DNA of 5,996 nt, from positions 1 to 5,996 of the forward strand of contig SABF01000100.1 in the NCBI GenBank assembly GCA_009929095.1, given 5' to 3'. This stretch comes from Erysipelotrichia bacterium (GTDB taxonomy: Bacteria; Bacillota_I; Bacilli_A; Erysipelotrichales; Erysipelotrichaceae). The notes beneath the pieces are model-generated. The model did no database searches. It was not told the origin of the DNA and saw only the letters and a list, made by a program, of their open reading frames with translations. Position numbers and translations under genes: made by a program. Below, in pieces: positions 1 through 5,473 of the stretch (position 1 is the first letter of the stretch; every line of letters begins with the position of its first letter).

Positions 1-441
1 GGAAGTATCCTGGCTGATAATTGAGAACCACACATTCTGCCTGCCAAGATACAGAGACTTTTCCTCCAGTTTTGCTGTATAGCTGCTGATCTGATCAAGA
101 GCGATGCCTTCGCTTGTTTTGAAGTGGCTCAGTGACAGATTGATCGGTACATTGGAGGACACATGCACATCCGCAATAATAAATCGGAAATCCACCTGGT
201 CGATTGAATATACTTTGTAACTGTTCAATGAAACCGATGTACTGCTGAGATCACTGGCAGCTGATGGCTTCTCCTGATTTCCGACAGCCGAAATAGTTGC
301 TTTGGGCTGAGCAGAAGCTGAAGATGCCTTTTTCCTGTTATCAGCGCGAGAAAACACCTCATATCCAAGCAGACATAAGGCGACTGCTGCAAAGACAGCA
401 AGAATAATCTTAATTTTTGCACTGCTGTTATTTTCAGCCAT
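1..441 (-). CDS. Unrecognised membrane-anchored extracytoplasmic protein (N-terminal 147 codons; 3' end outside window)
   Basis: I do not recognise this protein. The frame is open from ATG at 441 to the left edge, so the C-terminus is missing. Visible parts: a short polar N-terminus with lysines at 9 and 11; one hydrophobic segment at about residues 10-30; basic residues just after it (R32, R36, K37, K38); a Ser/Ala-rich, probably disordered linker (about 39-72); then a region of alternating hydrophobic residues (about 74-147) that looks beta-rich. The cysteine in the hydrophobic segment follows Leu, so it is not a good lipobox; a signal anchor with an outside C-terminal domain is more likely. 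The beta-rich part vaguely resembles the DUF4352 immunoglobulin-like domains of Gram-positive surface proteins, but this is only an impression. The start is supported by an AAGGAGA ribosome site (445-451) and an extended -10 promoter. A terminator separates it from galE, so it is its own unit. Confidence 0.85.
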   Translation of the reverse strand, partial: MAENNSSAKIKIILAVFAAVALCLLGYEVFSRADNRKKASSASAQPKATISAVGNQEKPSAASDLSSTSVSLNSYKVYSIDQVDFRFIIADVHVSSNVPINLSLSHFKTSEGIALDQISSYTAKLEEKSLYLGRQNVWFSIISQDTS

Positions 442-444
442 CTG

Positions 445-451
445 TCTCCTT
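445..451 (-). promoter_or_regulatory. Ribosome binding site of the leftmost gene
   Basis: The minus strand reads AAGGAGA, then CAG, then the ATG at 441. This is a near-perfect Shine-Dalgarno match with rather short spacing. It fixes the start of a gene that would otherwise be easy to overlook because it has no stop codon inside the window. Confidence 0.8.
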
Positions 452-467
452 GTTTTTGATCTATGAA

Positions 468-476
468 ATTATACCA
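468..476 (-). promoter_or_regulatory. Extended -10 promoter of the leftmost gene
   Basis: The minus strand reads TGGTATAAT, a perfect TATAAT preceded by the TGn extension. Transcription would start near position 461, giving a leader of about 20 nt that contains the ribosome site. No good -35 box is seen at 16-18 bp spacing (TACAAT at 491-496 is a poor match), as is common for extended -10 promoters. It lies just downstream of the galE terminator, so it is needed to express the leftmost gene. Confidence 0.7.
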
Positions 477-512
477 TAGCCGTTTGTTTCATTGTATTTT
501 CATCAGACTCTT

Positions 513-549
513 AATAAAAAAGAACTGAAACTCATGCAAGTTCCAGTTC
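513..549 (-). terminator. Rho-independent terminator after galE
   Basis: On the minus strand an 11-bp stem (arms 549-539 and 532-522, one G-U pair) closes a 6-nt loop and is followed directly by six T residues (521-516) and ATT. It begins 7 nt beyond the galE stop codon. Stem, loop and T-tract make a textbook intrinsic terminator that ends the uppS-to-galE operon and insulates the leftmost gene. Confidence 0.92.
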
Positions 550-556
550 CAGTTCA

Positions 557-1570
557 TTATTGAATACCGTCCGGGTTCTTCAGGGTAAAGTTCCAGGAGC
601 TGCTGCACATATCATCAATTCCATACTTTGCTTTCCAGCCAAGCATCTGTTCTGCCTTGGCAGTATCAGCGTAGCATTCCGCAATATCTCCTGCACGTCT
701 AGGCATGATGCGATATGCAAGATTCTTTCCGCAAGCCTTCTCATAGGCATGCAGCACTTCAAGAACGCTGTATCCATTTCCTGTTCCAAGGTTGATCTTT
801 TCAACGCCCTTATGATCCATAGCATATCTGACTGCACTGATATGGCCTTCAGCCAGGTCAACAACATGGATATAGTCACGGACACCGGTTCCATCCGGAG
901 TCGGGTAATCATCACCCCAGACCCTCAGATACTCAAGCTGGCCATTGGCAACTCTGGCAATATAGGGAACCAGATTATTTGGAATTCCATTAGGCACTTC
1001 TCCAAGGAGTCCTGATGAATGTGCACCAATTGGATTAAAGTATCTCAGCAGAAGTACAGACCAGTCATGATCGGCTGTCCAGATATCTTCCAGAATCTGT
1101 TCATTCATCAGTTTAGTTGCTCCGTACGGATTCGTCGTATGAGTATCAAAATCCTCACGGATCGGAACACTCTTCGGTGCACCATATACACAGGCACTTG
1201 AAGAGAATACAATCCTCTTGACATTGTGTTCTTTCATTGCTTCATAAAGATTGATGGAGCCCGCAATATTATTCTCGTAGTAAACAAGTGGTTTTTCTAC
1301 AGATTCGCCTACTGCCTTGTATCCGGCAAAATGAATAACCGCATCAATTCTGTTTTCATCAAAGACCGTTTTCAGCGCTTCCTTATCCAGAATATCTGCA
1401 TCATAGAACTTCGGACGCTTTCCCGTAATCGTTTCAATGCGGTCAATAACTTTTGGACTGCTGTTGTAAAGATTATCCAGGATAATAACTTCATCTCCGG
1501 CCTGAATCAATGCCACACAGGTATGAGAACCGATGTAGCCAGTGCCTCCAGTAACAAGAATTACAGCCAT
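557..1570 (-). CDS. galE: UDP-glucose 4-epimerase
   Basis: GalE is a cytoplasmic NAD-dependent enzyme that interconverts UDP-glucose and UDP-galactose, in galactose use (Leloir pathway) and in supplying UDP-galactose for glycans and glycolipids. At 337 residues it has the usual family length. It is an extended short-chain dehydrogenase: the Rossmann motif TGGTGYIGSH is at residues 7-16, the catalytic Ser cluster SSS at 123-125, and the YxxxK pair at Y149 and K153. The bacterial GalE stretch RYFNPIGAH (176-184) and the motif GVRDYIHVVDLA (229-240) are present. Position 127 is Cys where many homologues have Thr (SSSACVYG), probably tolerated. The start is set by GGGAGG 8 nt upstream. It begins 16 nt after the rseP stop and is followed by a strong terminator, so it is the last gene of the operon. 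No galK, galT or glycosyltransferase is visible nearby, which favours a supply role for envelope sugars, though that is inference. Confidence 0.97.
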   Translation of the reverse strand: MAVILVTGGTGYIGSHTCVALIQAGDEVIILDNLYNSSPKVIDRIETITGKRPKFYDADILDKEALKTVFDENRIDAVIHFAGYKAVGESVEKPLVYYENNIAGSINLYEAMKEHNVKRIVFSSSACVYGAPKSVPIREDFDTHTTNPYGATKLMNEQILEDIWTADHDWSVLLLRYFNPIGAHSSGLLGEVPNGIPNNLVPYIARVANGQLEYLRVWGDDYPTPDGTGVRDYIHVVDLAEGHISAVRYAMDHKGVEKINLGTGNGYSVLEVLHAYEKACGKNLAYRIMPRRAGDIAECYADTAKAEQMLGWKAKYGIDDMCSSSWNFTLKNPDGIQ

Positions 1571-1578
1571 TTTCTTTT

Positions 1579-1584
1579 CCTCCC
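1579..1584 (-). promoter_or_regulatory. Ribosome binding site of galE
   Basis: GGGAGG on the minus strand, 8 nt before the galE ATG and 2 nt after the rseP stop codon. It is the most complete Shine-Dalgarno in the operon, so galE can be initiated independently even though it is probably transcribed with rseP. Confidence 0.85.
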
Positions 1585-1586
1585 AA

Positions 1587-2651
1587 TCAGCTGAACAATC
1601 TAGTTATATCATTAAATGTTGCAAATATCATTAATCCAATCAGCAGTACCCAGCATACACTCATTACACCAATTTTAACTTTTTCATTAAGTTTATGTCT
1701 GGAAATCCCTTCTATAGCAGTAATGACTACCTGTCCTCCATCCAGTACCGGCAGTGGAAGCAGATTGAAGATGCCTACATTCATGCTCAGCTCGGCAATC
1801 AGAAACAGATAACTGGTCAGTCCATAGGATACTGACTGTTCGGTTGCAGAATAGATGCCGACCGGTCCGCTGAGCTGGGAAAGACCGTGTCCATGGAAAA
1901 GCTGACTCAGTGTTCGGAAGAGAAGATCTGTAATAATACCCATTTCCTTGCCGCCGAAATACCAGCAGTTCAGAAGGTTGACCTTATGTACTTCGGCATC
2001 CGGCCCGACTATCCCAATGATATAGGACTGATTATCGTCAGAGTATTCCGGAGTTACCTTGATCTCCATATCAGTCCCATTGCGGCTGATCTGAAAAGTC
2101 AGCTGCTGATCTTTAGAACTTGTCATAAAGATGCTGAGATCAAGAAACGTCTTAACGCTGGAAGATGATCCGTCAGCCGCCTTTACAGAAGTTATTACGT
2201 CCCCTTCCTGCAGACCTGCCTTTTCTGCCGGTGAATTTGCCATAACGGACGCTACTGAGGATTTGGGTGAATCCGCAAAAGTGCCGTTATCCAGAATAAC
2301 AAGAGAGAAGATCGCCCAGGCCAGAATGAAGTTCATAAATACACCGGCCAGCATGATAATGATTCTCTTCCATGTTTTTTGATCCGTCAGGCGTCTGCCT
2401 TCCGGCACTGTAACATCCGGATATGCGGCATCCCCGTCATTCTCTCCTGCCATGGACACAAACCCGCCGATGGGAATTGCCCTTAAGCTGTACTGAGTTT
2501 CCCCGGTCTTCTTTTTCAGCAGCACCGGCCCCATTCCAAATGAGTATTCAAAACAGTAAACATGAAATAGTTTAGCAGCCATCAGATGACCCAGTTCATG
2601 GATGCAGATAATGACTGTCAGCAGCAGTATAAATAGAATAACAGTTAGCAT
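1587..2651 (-). CDS. rseP: RseP-type site-2 intramembrane zinc metalloprotease
   Basis: This membrane protease (M50 family; RseP in E. coli, RasP/YluC in Bacillus) cuts transmembrane segments of anti-sigma factors, signal-peptide remnants and similar substrates within the membrane. All expected parts are present in 354 residues: the zinc motif HELGH at 18-22 in the first membrane segment; GGFVSMAGE (62-70); a second hydrophobic segment at about 97-120; one PDZ domain at about 131-200, with PAEKAGLQEGD at 141-151; SGPVGI at 261-266; the second catalytic motif NLLPLPVLDGG at 296-306, whose Asp304 is the third metal ligand; and a last membrane segment at about 328-346. One PDZ domain is the usual Gram-positive form. 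The ATG lies 9 nt after the dxr stop. The ribosome site is modest (AAGAGG at 2664-2669, 12 nt away), so translation may depend partly on coupling to dxr. Its substrates cannot be told from this window. Confidence 0.96.
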   Translation of the reverse strand: MLTVILFILLLTVIICIHELGHLMAAKLFHVYCFEYSFGMGPVLLKKKTGETQYSLRAIPIGGFVSMAGENDGDAAYPDVTVPEGRRLTDQKTWKRIIIMLAGVFMNFILAWAIFSLVILDNGTFADSPKSSVASVMANSPAEKAGLQEGDVITSVKAADGSSSSVKTFLDLSIFMTSSKDQQLTFQISRNGTDMEIKVTPEYSDDNQSYIIGIVGPDAEVHKVNLLNCWYFGGKEMGIITDLLFRTLSQLFHGHGLSQLSGPVGIYSATEQSVSYGLTSYLFLIAELSMNVGIFNLLPLPVLDGGQVVITAIEGISRHKLNEKVKIGVMSVCWVLLIGLMIFATFNDITRLFS

Positions 2652-2660
2652 TTCTTCGCG

Positions 2661-3827
2661 TTACCTCTTTTCTCTTATCTGGGCAATTCTATCGAGTGCA
2701 AACGCACGGCCCCAGGCATCTGCCTCATAGAGATCTTCAGCATTCCTGATCTCCTTAAAAGGCACCTCATGCACTGCAGCGCTTACGATAGATTCAATTG
2801 CCAGAAATGAAATCTCATGATTGCGGAATGCCAGATTGACTGCTTCATTGGCAGCGTTCATCACAGCATCCAGATTGCCGCCCTTTTCGCCAGCTTCGTA
2901 TGCAAGCTGAAGCAAGGGAAACCTGATTAGATCCGGTTTATCAAAATGCAGCGTCTGAACTTCAAGCAGATCAAGCGGATGATCTTCATGCAGAGGGAGA
3001 CGTTCCGGCCATGTCAGTGCATACTGAATTGGCAGACGCATGTCGGGGGCACCGAGCTGAGCGATAATTGAATGATCCTGATACTCCACCATGGAGTGAA
3101 CCACACTCTCTCTATGCATGACTACCTGGATCCGATCATAGGGAATATCAAACAGCCAGTGTGCTTCAGTTACCTCAAATCCCTTATTCATCAGATCGGC
3201 ACAGTCAATCGTAATCTTCGGACCCATTGTCCAGTTTGGATGCGCAAGTGCCATTTCCGGAGTTACTTCCGCAAGTTCTTCGCGTGTTTTATCTCGGAAT
3301 GCACCGCCGCTGCAGGTGATCAGAAGCCGCTCTACCTGCTCCTTTCGATTTCCCTGCAGACATTGAAAGATAGCCGAATGTTCTGAGTCAATCGGATACA
3401 GCGATACACCATATTCCTGAAGTGCCTTCTTAATCAGTACACCGCCTACAACAAGCGTTTCCTTATTGGCCAATGCAATGTCATGGTGCGCTTTGATCGC
3501 TGACATAGTTGGTGCAAACCCGGCAAATCCAACCAGTGCGTTGACCAGCACATCATAGTCACTGCGCGCAGCCAGCGTACACATTCCCTCATCACCGCTG
3601 AGAATCTTGACTGACGGATATTCTTTGCGCAGTACAGCCGCATCTTCTTCCGATTCGACTGAGACCATATCAACAGAAAACTGAGATAGTATCTTTCGTA
3701 GTGCTTCCATATTTCTGCCAACTCCGACTGCAGTCAGCGAAAACATGGATGGATGCTGAGAGATGACATCCAGTGTCTGTGAACCAATTGAACCGGATGC
3801 GCCAAGCAGTACAATTCTTCTGCTCAT
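2661..3827 (-). CDS. dxr: 1-deoxy-D-xylulose 5-phosphate reductoisomerase
   Basis: Dxr (IspC) converts 1-deoxy-D-xylulose 5-phosphate to 2-C-methyl-D-erythritol 4-phosphate with NADPH and a divalent metal. It is the first committed step of the MEP isoprenoid pathway and the target of fosmidomycin. The protein has 388 residues, normal for the family. It shows the NADPH-binding GASGSIG at 9-15, ANKE at 120-123, and metal ligands in PIDSEHSAIFQ (D147, E149) and in NKGFEVTEAHWLF (E218, matching E. coli Glu231). The substrate-loop sequence SGGAFRD is at 173-179 and HPNWTMGPKI at 196-205. No key residue is missing. The ATG follows the cdsA stop after a single base and has only a weak upstream G-rich stretch, so it is probably translated by ribosomes finishing cdsA. 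Its product feeds UppS, encoded two genes upstream. Confidence 0.98.
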   Translation of the reverse strand: MSRRIVLLGASGSIGSQTLDVISQHPSMFSLTAVGVGRNMEALRKILSQFSVDMVSVESEEDAAVLRKEYPSVKILSGDEGMCTLAARSDYDVLVNALVGFAGFAPTMSAIKAHHDIALANKETLVVGGVLIKKALQEYGVSLYPIDSEHSAIFQCLQGNRKEQVERLLITCSGGAFRDKTREELAEVTPEMALAHPNWTMGPKITIDCADLMNKGFEVTEAHWLFDIPYDRIQVVMHRESVVHSMVEYQDHSIIAQLGAPDMRLPIQYALTWPERLPLHEDHPLDLLEVQTLHFDKPDLIRFPLLQLAYEAGEKGGNLDAVMNAANEAVNLAFRNHEISFLAIESIVSAAVHEVPFKEIRNAEDLYEADAWGRAFALDRIAQIREKR

Positions 3828-3828
3828 C

Positions 3829-4614
3829 TTACAGACCCCAGGCGAGCATAAGCCCGTTGAAAATCATGAGACAGAAAATAAAACTGTCAATTCGATCCAG
3901 TGCACCGCCGTGTCCTGGAAGAAGTGAGCCAAAATCCTTAATATTGAATCGACGCTTAATTGATGAGAATGCAAGATCACCAAGTTCCGCAACTGCCGGA
4001 AGAATCAGGCTTGCAGAAATGCAGAGACTGACAGGCATACTCTTGATTGCAAACAATCCAAGCAAAAGAGATGAGATCATTCCCAGCAGATACCCGCCAA
4101 CTGCCCCTTCCCAAGTTTTGTTTGGAGAGACAGCCGGTATCATCTTATGTCTGCCAAAAAATGTTCCGAAAAAGTAAGCACCGGTATCACAAAGAAAACA
4201 GGCAAATCCGACGTACATCATTCCGATTCCAGACAAGCCGGTTGAATAGATTGTAAATACTCCTCGCCAGCCCATAATCACAATCATTCTAATCAGAAAA
4301 CTGTACGCAAGCTGATCCATGGAATACTTTTCATCAGCCAGATGAATGCCGAACAGCACAGTCACAAAACCGGCAAGCACAGCGGAATAGTACATCAGAT
4401 CAACATGAATGCCGACTTCAATCACTGCCAGCAGAAAGAGGGACATTCCCCAGTGAGTTTTCTGATCATTCAGAGCTGCTGTTTCATAAGCAGCCAGAGC
4501 TGACACTGCTGCAATCAGAGCCTCCAGCAAAACACCGCCAAGCAGAAACGGCGGCACAACTACAGCAACCAGAATTAATCCGGTTAATATCTTTACAATC
4601 ATTTTCTTATTCAT
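3829..4614 (-). CDS. cdsA: Phosphatidate cytidylyltransferase (CDP-diacylglycerol synthase)
   Basis: CdsA is a polytopic membrane enzyme that joins CTP and phosphatidic acid into CDP-diacylglycerol, the precursor of phosphatidylglycerol and cardiolipin. I use the ATG at 4614 (261 residues). It has GGAGG 8 nt upstream and gives a typical CdsA N-terminus; an in-frame ATG at 4659 would add 15 residues within uppS. Eight or nine hydrophobic segments cover most of the chain. Conserved parts are CDTGAYFFG (142-150), SPNKTWEG (163-170), and the C-terminal family signature at about 217-243 with KR (220-221), KD (226-227), PGHGG (233-237) and DRID (240-243). Position 238 in the signature is Ala where a larger aliphatic residue is usual; all catalytic residues remain. 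The start overlaps the uppS stop by 8 nt, and the stop is 1 nt before dxr. Confidence 0.97.
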   Translation of the reverse strand: MNKKMIVKILTGLILVAVVVPPFLLGGVLLEALIAAVSALAAYETAALNDQKTHWGMSLFLLAVIEVGIHVDLMYYSAVLAGFVTVLFGIHLADEKYSMDQLAYSFLIRMIVIMGWRGVFTIYSTGLSGIGMMYVGFACFLCDTGAYFFGTFFGRHKMIPAVSPNKTWEGAVGGYLLGMISSLLLGLFAIKSMPVSLCISASLILPAVAELGDLAFSSIKRRFNIKDFGSLLPGHGGALDRIDSFIFCLMIFNGLMLAWGL

Positions 4615-5311
4615 CAGTAAGACCTCCAAAACGGCGATTTCGATGATGGTACTCATCAATACAGCGTTTCAGTACATTGGGTGTAAATTCCGGCCATGAT
4701 TCCGGTACAAATTCCAGTTCAGCATAAGCAATCTGGTAGAGCAGGAAATTTGATATTCTTTCCTCTCCGCTGGTTCTGATCAGCAGATCAACAGGCGGAA
4801 AGTCTTTTGTCATCAGATACTTTGAAAAGTCCTCTTCGCTGATACCTGGCATGGCTCTGCCGGCAAGCACATCTTCTGCATAAGCACTCGCTGCCAGTGC
4901 AATTTCCCGCTGTGATCCATAATTCATGCATATATTCAGGCTGAGGCCAGTGTTATTCTTTGATTCTTCCTCAGCATCGCGCAGTACTTTTTCAGTAGCT
5001 TTTGGCAGCACATTGAGTTCTCCGATCATTCGGATCCGATAGCCGCGATCTAGAAATTCCCTCATATAGCGGCCAAACAGATATGCCGGCAGTTTCATGA
5101 GATACCCAACTTCATCTTTGGATCGTTTCCAGTTCTCAGTTGAAAAAGCATAAAGCGTCAGATATTTGATGCCAAGTTCATCTGCTGCAATTGCAATCGT
5201 GCGCACATTGTCTGCACCTGCCTTGTGTCCGGCAGTCCGCGGCAGACCCTTGGATTTTGCCCAGCGTCCATTGCCATCCATAATAATTGCTGCATGTCTG
5301 CACTCTTCCAT
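4607..5311 (-). CDS. uppS: Undecaprenyl diphosphate synthase (cis-prenyltransferase)
   Basis: UppS adds isopentenyl units in cis to farnesyl diphosphate to make undecaprenyl diphosphate, the source of the C55 lipid carrier for peptidoglycan, teichoic acids and capsules. It works as a soluble or membrane-associated dimer. The chosen start at 5311 gives 234 residues; it has GGAG 5 nt upstream and leads straight into the conserved N-terminus. Motifs: MDGNGRWA at 11-18 with catalytic Asp12; GHKAG at 28-32; FSTENW at 56-61; RTSGEERISNFLLYQ at 179-193 with the diphosphate-binding arginines R179 and R185 and with S187; and YAELEF at 196-201 with the metal-binding Glu198. An in-frame ATG at 5389 would add 26 unconserved residues and read through the promoter and ribosome site, so I reject it. 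The gene opens the envelope operon, behind its own promoter. Confidence 0.97.
   Translation of the reverse strand: MEECRHAAIIMDGNGRWAKSKGLPRTAGHKAGADNVRTIAIAADELGIKYLTLYAFSTENWKRSKDEVGYLMKLPAYLFGRYMREFLDRGYRIRMIGELNVLPKATEKVLRDAEEESKNNTGLSLNICMNYGSQREIALAASAYAEDVLAGRAMPGISEEDFSKYLMTKDFPPVDLLIRTSGEERISNFLLYQIAYAELEFVPESWPEFTPNVLKRCIDEYHHRNRRFGGLTDE
4623..4627 (-). promoter_or_regulatory. Ribosome binding site of cdsA, inside uppS
   Basis: GGAGG on the minus strand lies within the last codons of uppS (in the Gly-Gly codons near its C-terminus), 8 nt before the ATG at 4614. It decides the cdsA start in favour of 4614 over the upstream in-frame ATG at 4659, and it goes with an 8-nt overlap in which the bases ATGAATAA carry both the cdsA start and the uppS stop. 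Confidence 0.85.
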
Positions 5312-5316
5312 AGTCA

Positions 5317-5320
5317 CTCC
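5317..5320 (-). promoter_or_regulatory. Ribosome binding site of uppS
   Basis: GGAG on the minus strand, 5 nt before the ATG at 5311. It supports this start over the longer frame from 5389. It falls within the predicted short leader of about 15 nt that the promoter at 5333-5341 would produce. Confidence 0.75.
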
Positions 5321-5332
5321 GATCTGATGAAA

Positions 5333-5341
5333 ATTATACCA
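5333..5341 (-). promoter_or_regulatory. Extended -10 promoter of the uppS-cdsA-dxr-rseP-galE operon
   Basis: The minus strand reads TGGTATAAT, identical to the element before the leftmost gene. Predicted transcription start is near 5326, leaving a leader of about 15 nt with the GGAG ribosome site. No convincing -35 box is present at 16-18 bp. It stands between the frr terminator and uppS, exactly where a promoter is needed to restart transcription. Confidence 0.7.
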
Positions 5342-5416
5342 TAATGAATCCCTTGGACGCTTGTGCACCGCTCTGCTCCATCGTCGCAATCCAGGAGATA
5401 TTTTCAGCTGTTCTCT

Positions 5417-5451
5417 GCAACAACAAAGAGGATACCAGACGGCATCCCCTC
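5417..5451 (-). terminator. Probable rho-independent terminator after frr
   Basis: On the minus strand an 11-bp stem (arms 5451-5441 and 5436-5426, three G-U pairs) with a GTCT loop is followed by a T-rich tail interrupted by G (TGTTGTTG). It starts 22 nt after the frr stop. The stem is good but the tail is imperfect, so termination may be partial and some transcription may continue into uppS. Confidence 0.7.
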
Positions 5452-5473
5452 ATTATTGATATTCTTCTGAAAC

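Noticed and set aside
225..422. 65-codon minus-strand frame overlapping the leftmost gene
   Set aside because: It is in a different frame from the well-supported gene starting at 441, has no ribosome site, and its composition looks like a frame shadow.
539..555. Short tandem repeat of GGAACT-like units next to the galE stop
   Set aside because: Two to three copies of six bases that are fully explained as one arm of the terminator hairpin; not a separate repeat element.
560..1594. Several plus-strand open frames opposite galE
   Set aside because: They are antisense to a clearly conserved gene, lack ribosome sites and recognisable motifs, and carry runs of rare-looking, Cys- and Ile-rich sequence typical of antisense shadows.
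3072..4256. Plus-strand open frames opposite dxr and cdsA
   Set aside because: Antisense to conserved enzymes, with no recognisable domain, ribosome site or promoter.
4615..4659. N-terminal extension of cdsA from the ATG at 4659
   Set aside because: It would overlap uppS by 53 nt and has no good ribosome site, whereas the ATG at 4614 has a perfect GGAGG and gives a normal CdsA length.
5312..5389. N-terminal extension of uppS from the ATG at 5389
   Set aside because: The added 26 residues do not resemble UppS, and the frame runs through the -10 promoter element and the ribosome site. The ATG at 5311 has GGAG at good spacing and begins next to the conserved MDGNGRWA motif.
5339..5453. Small minus-strand frame of about 37 codons between frr and uppS
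   Set aside because: There is no ribosome site before its ATG, it covers the terminator hairpin, and it ends in the -10 promoter box. The sequence is explained by regulatory elements.
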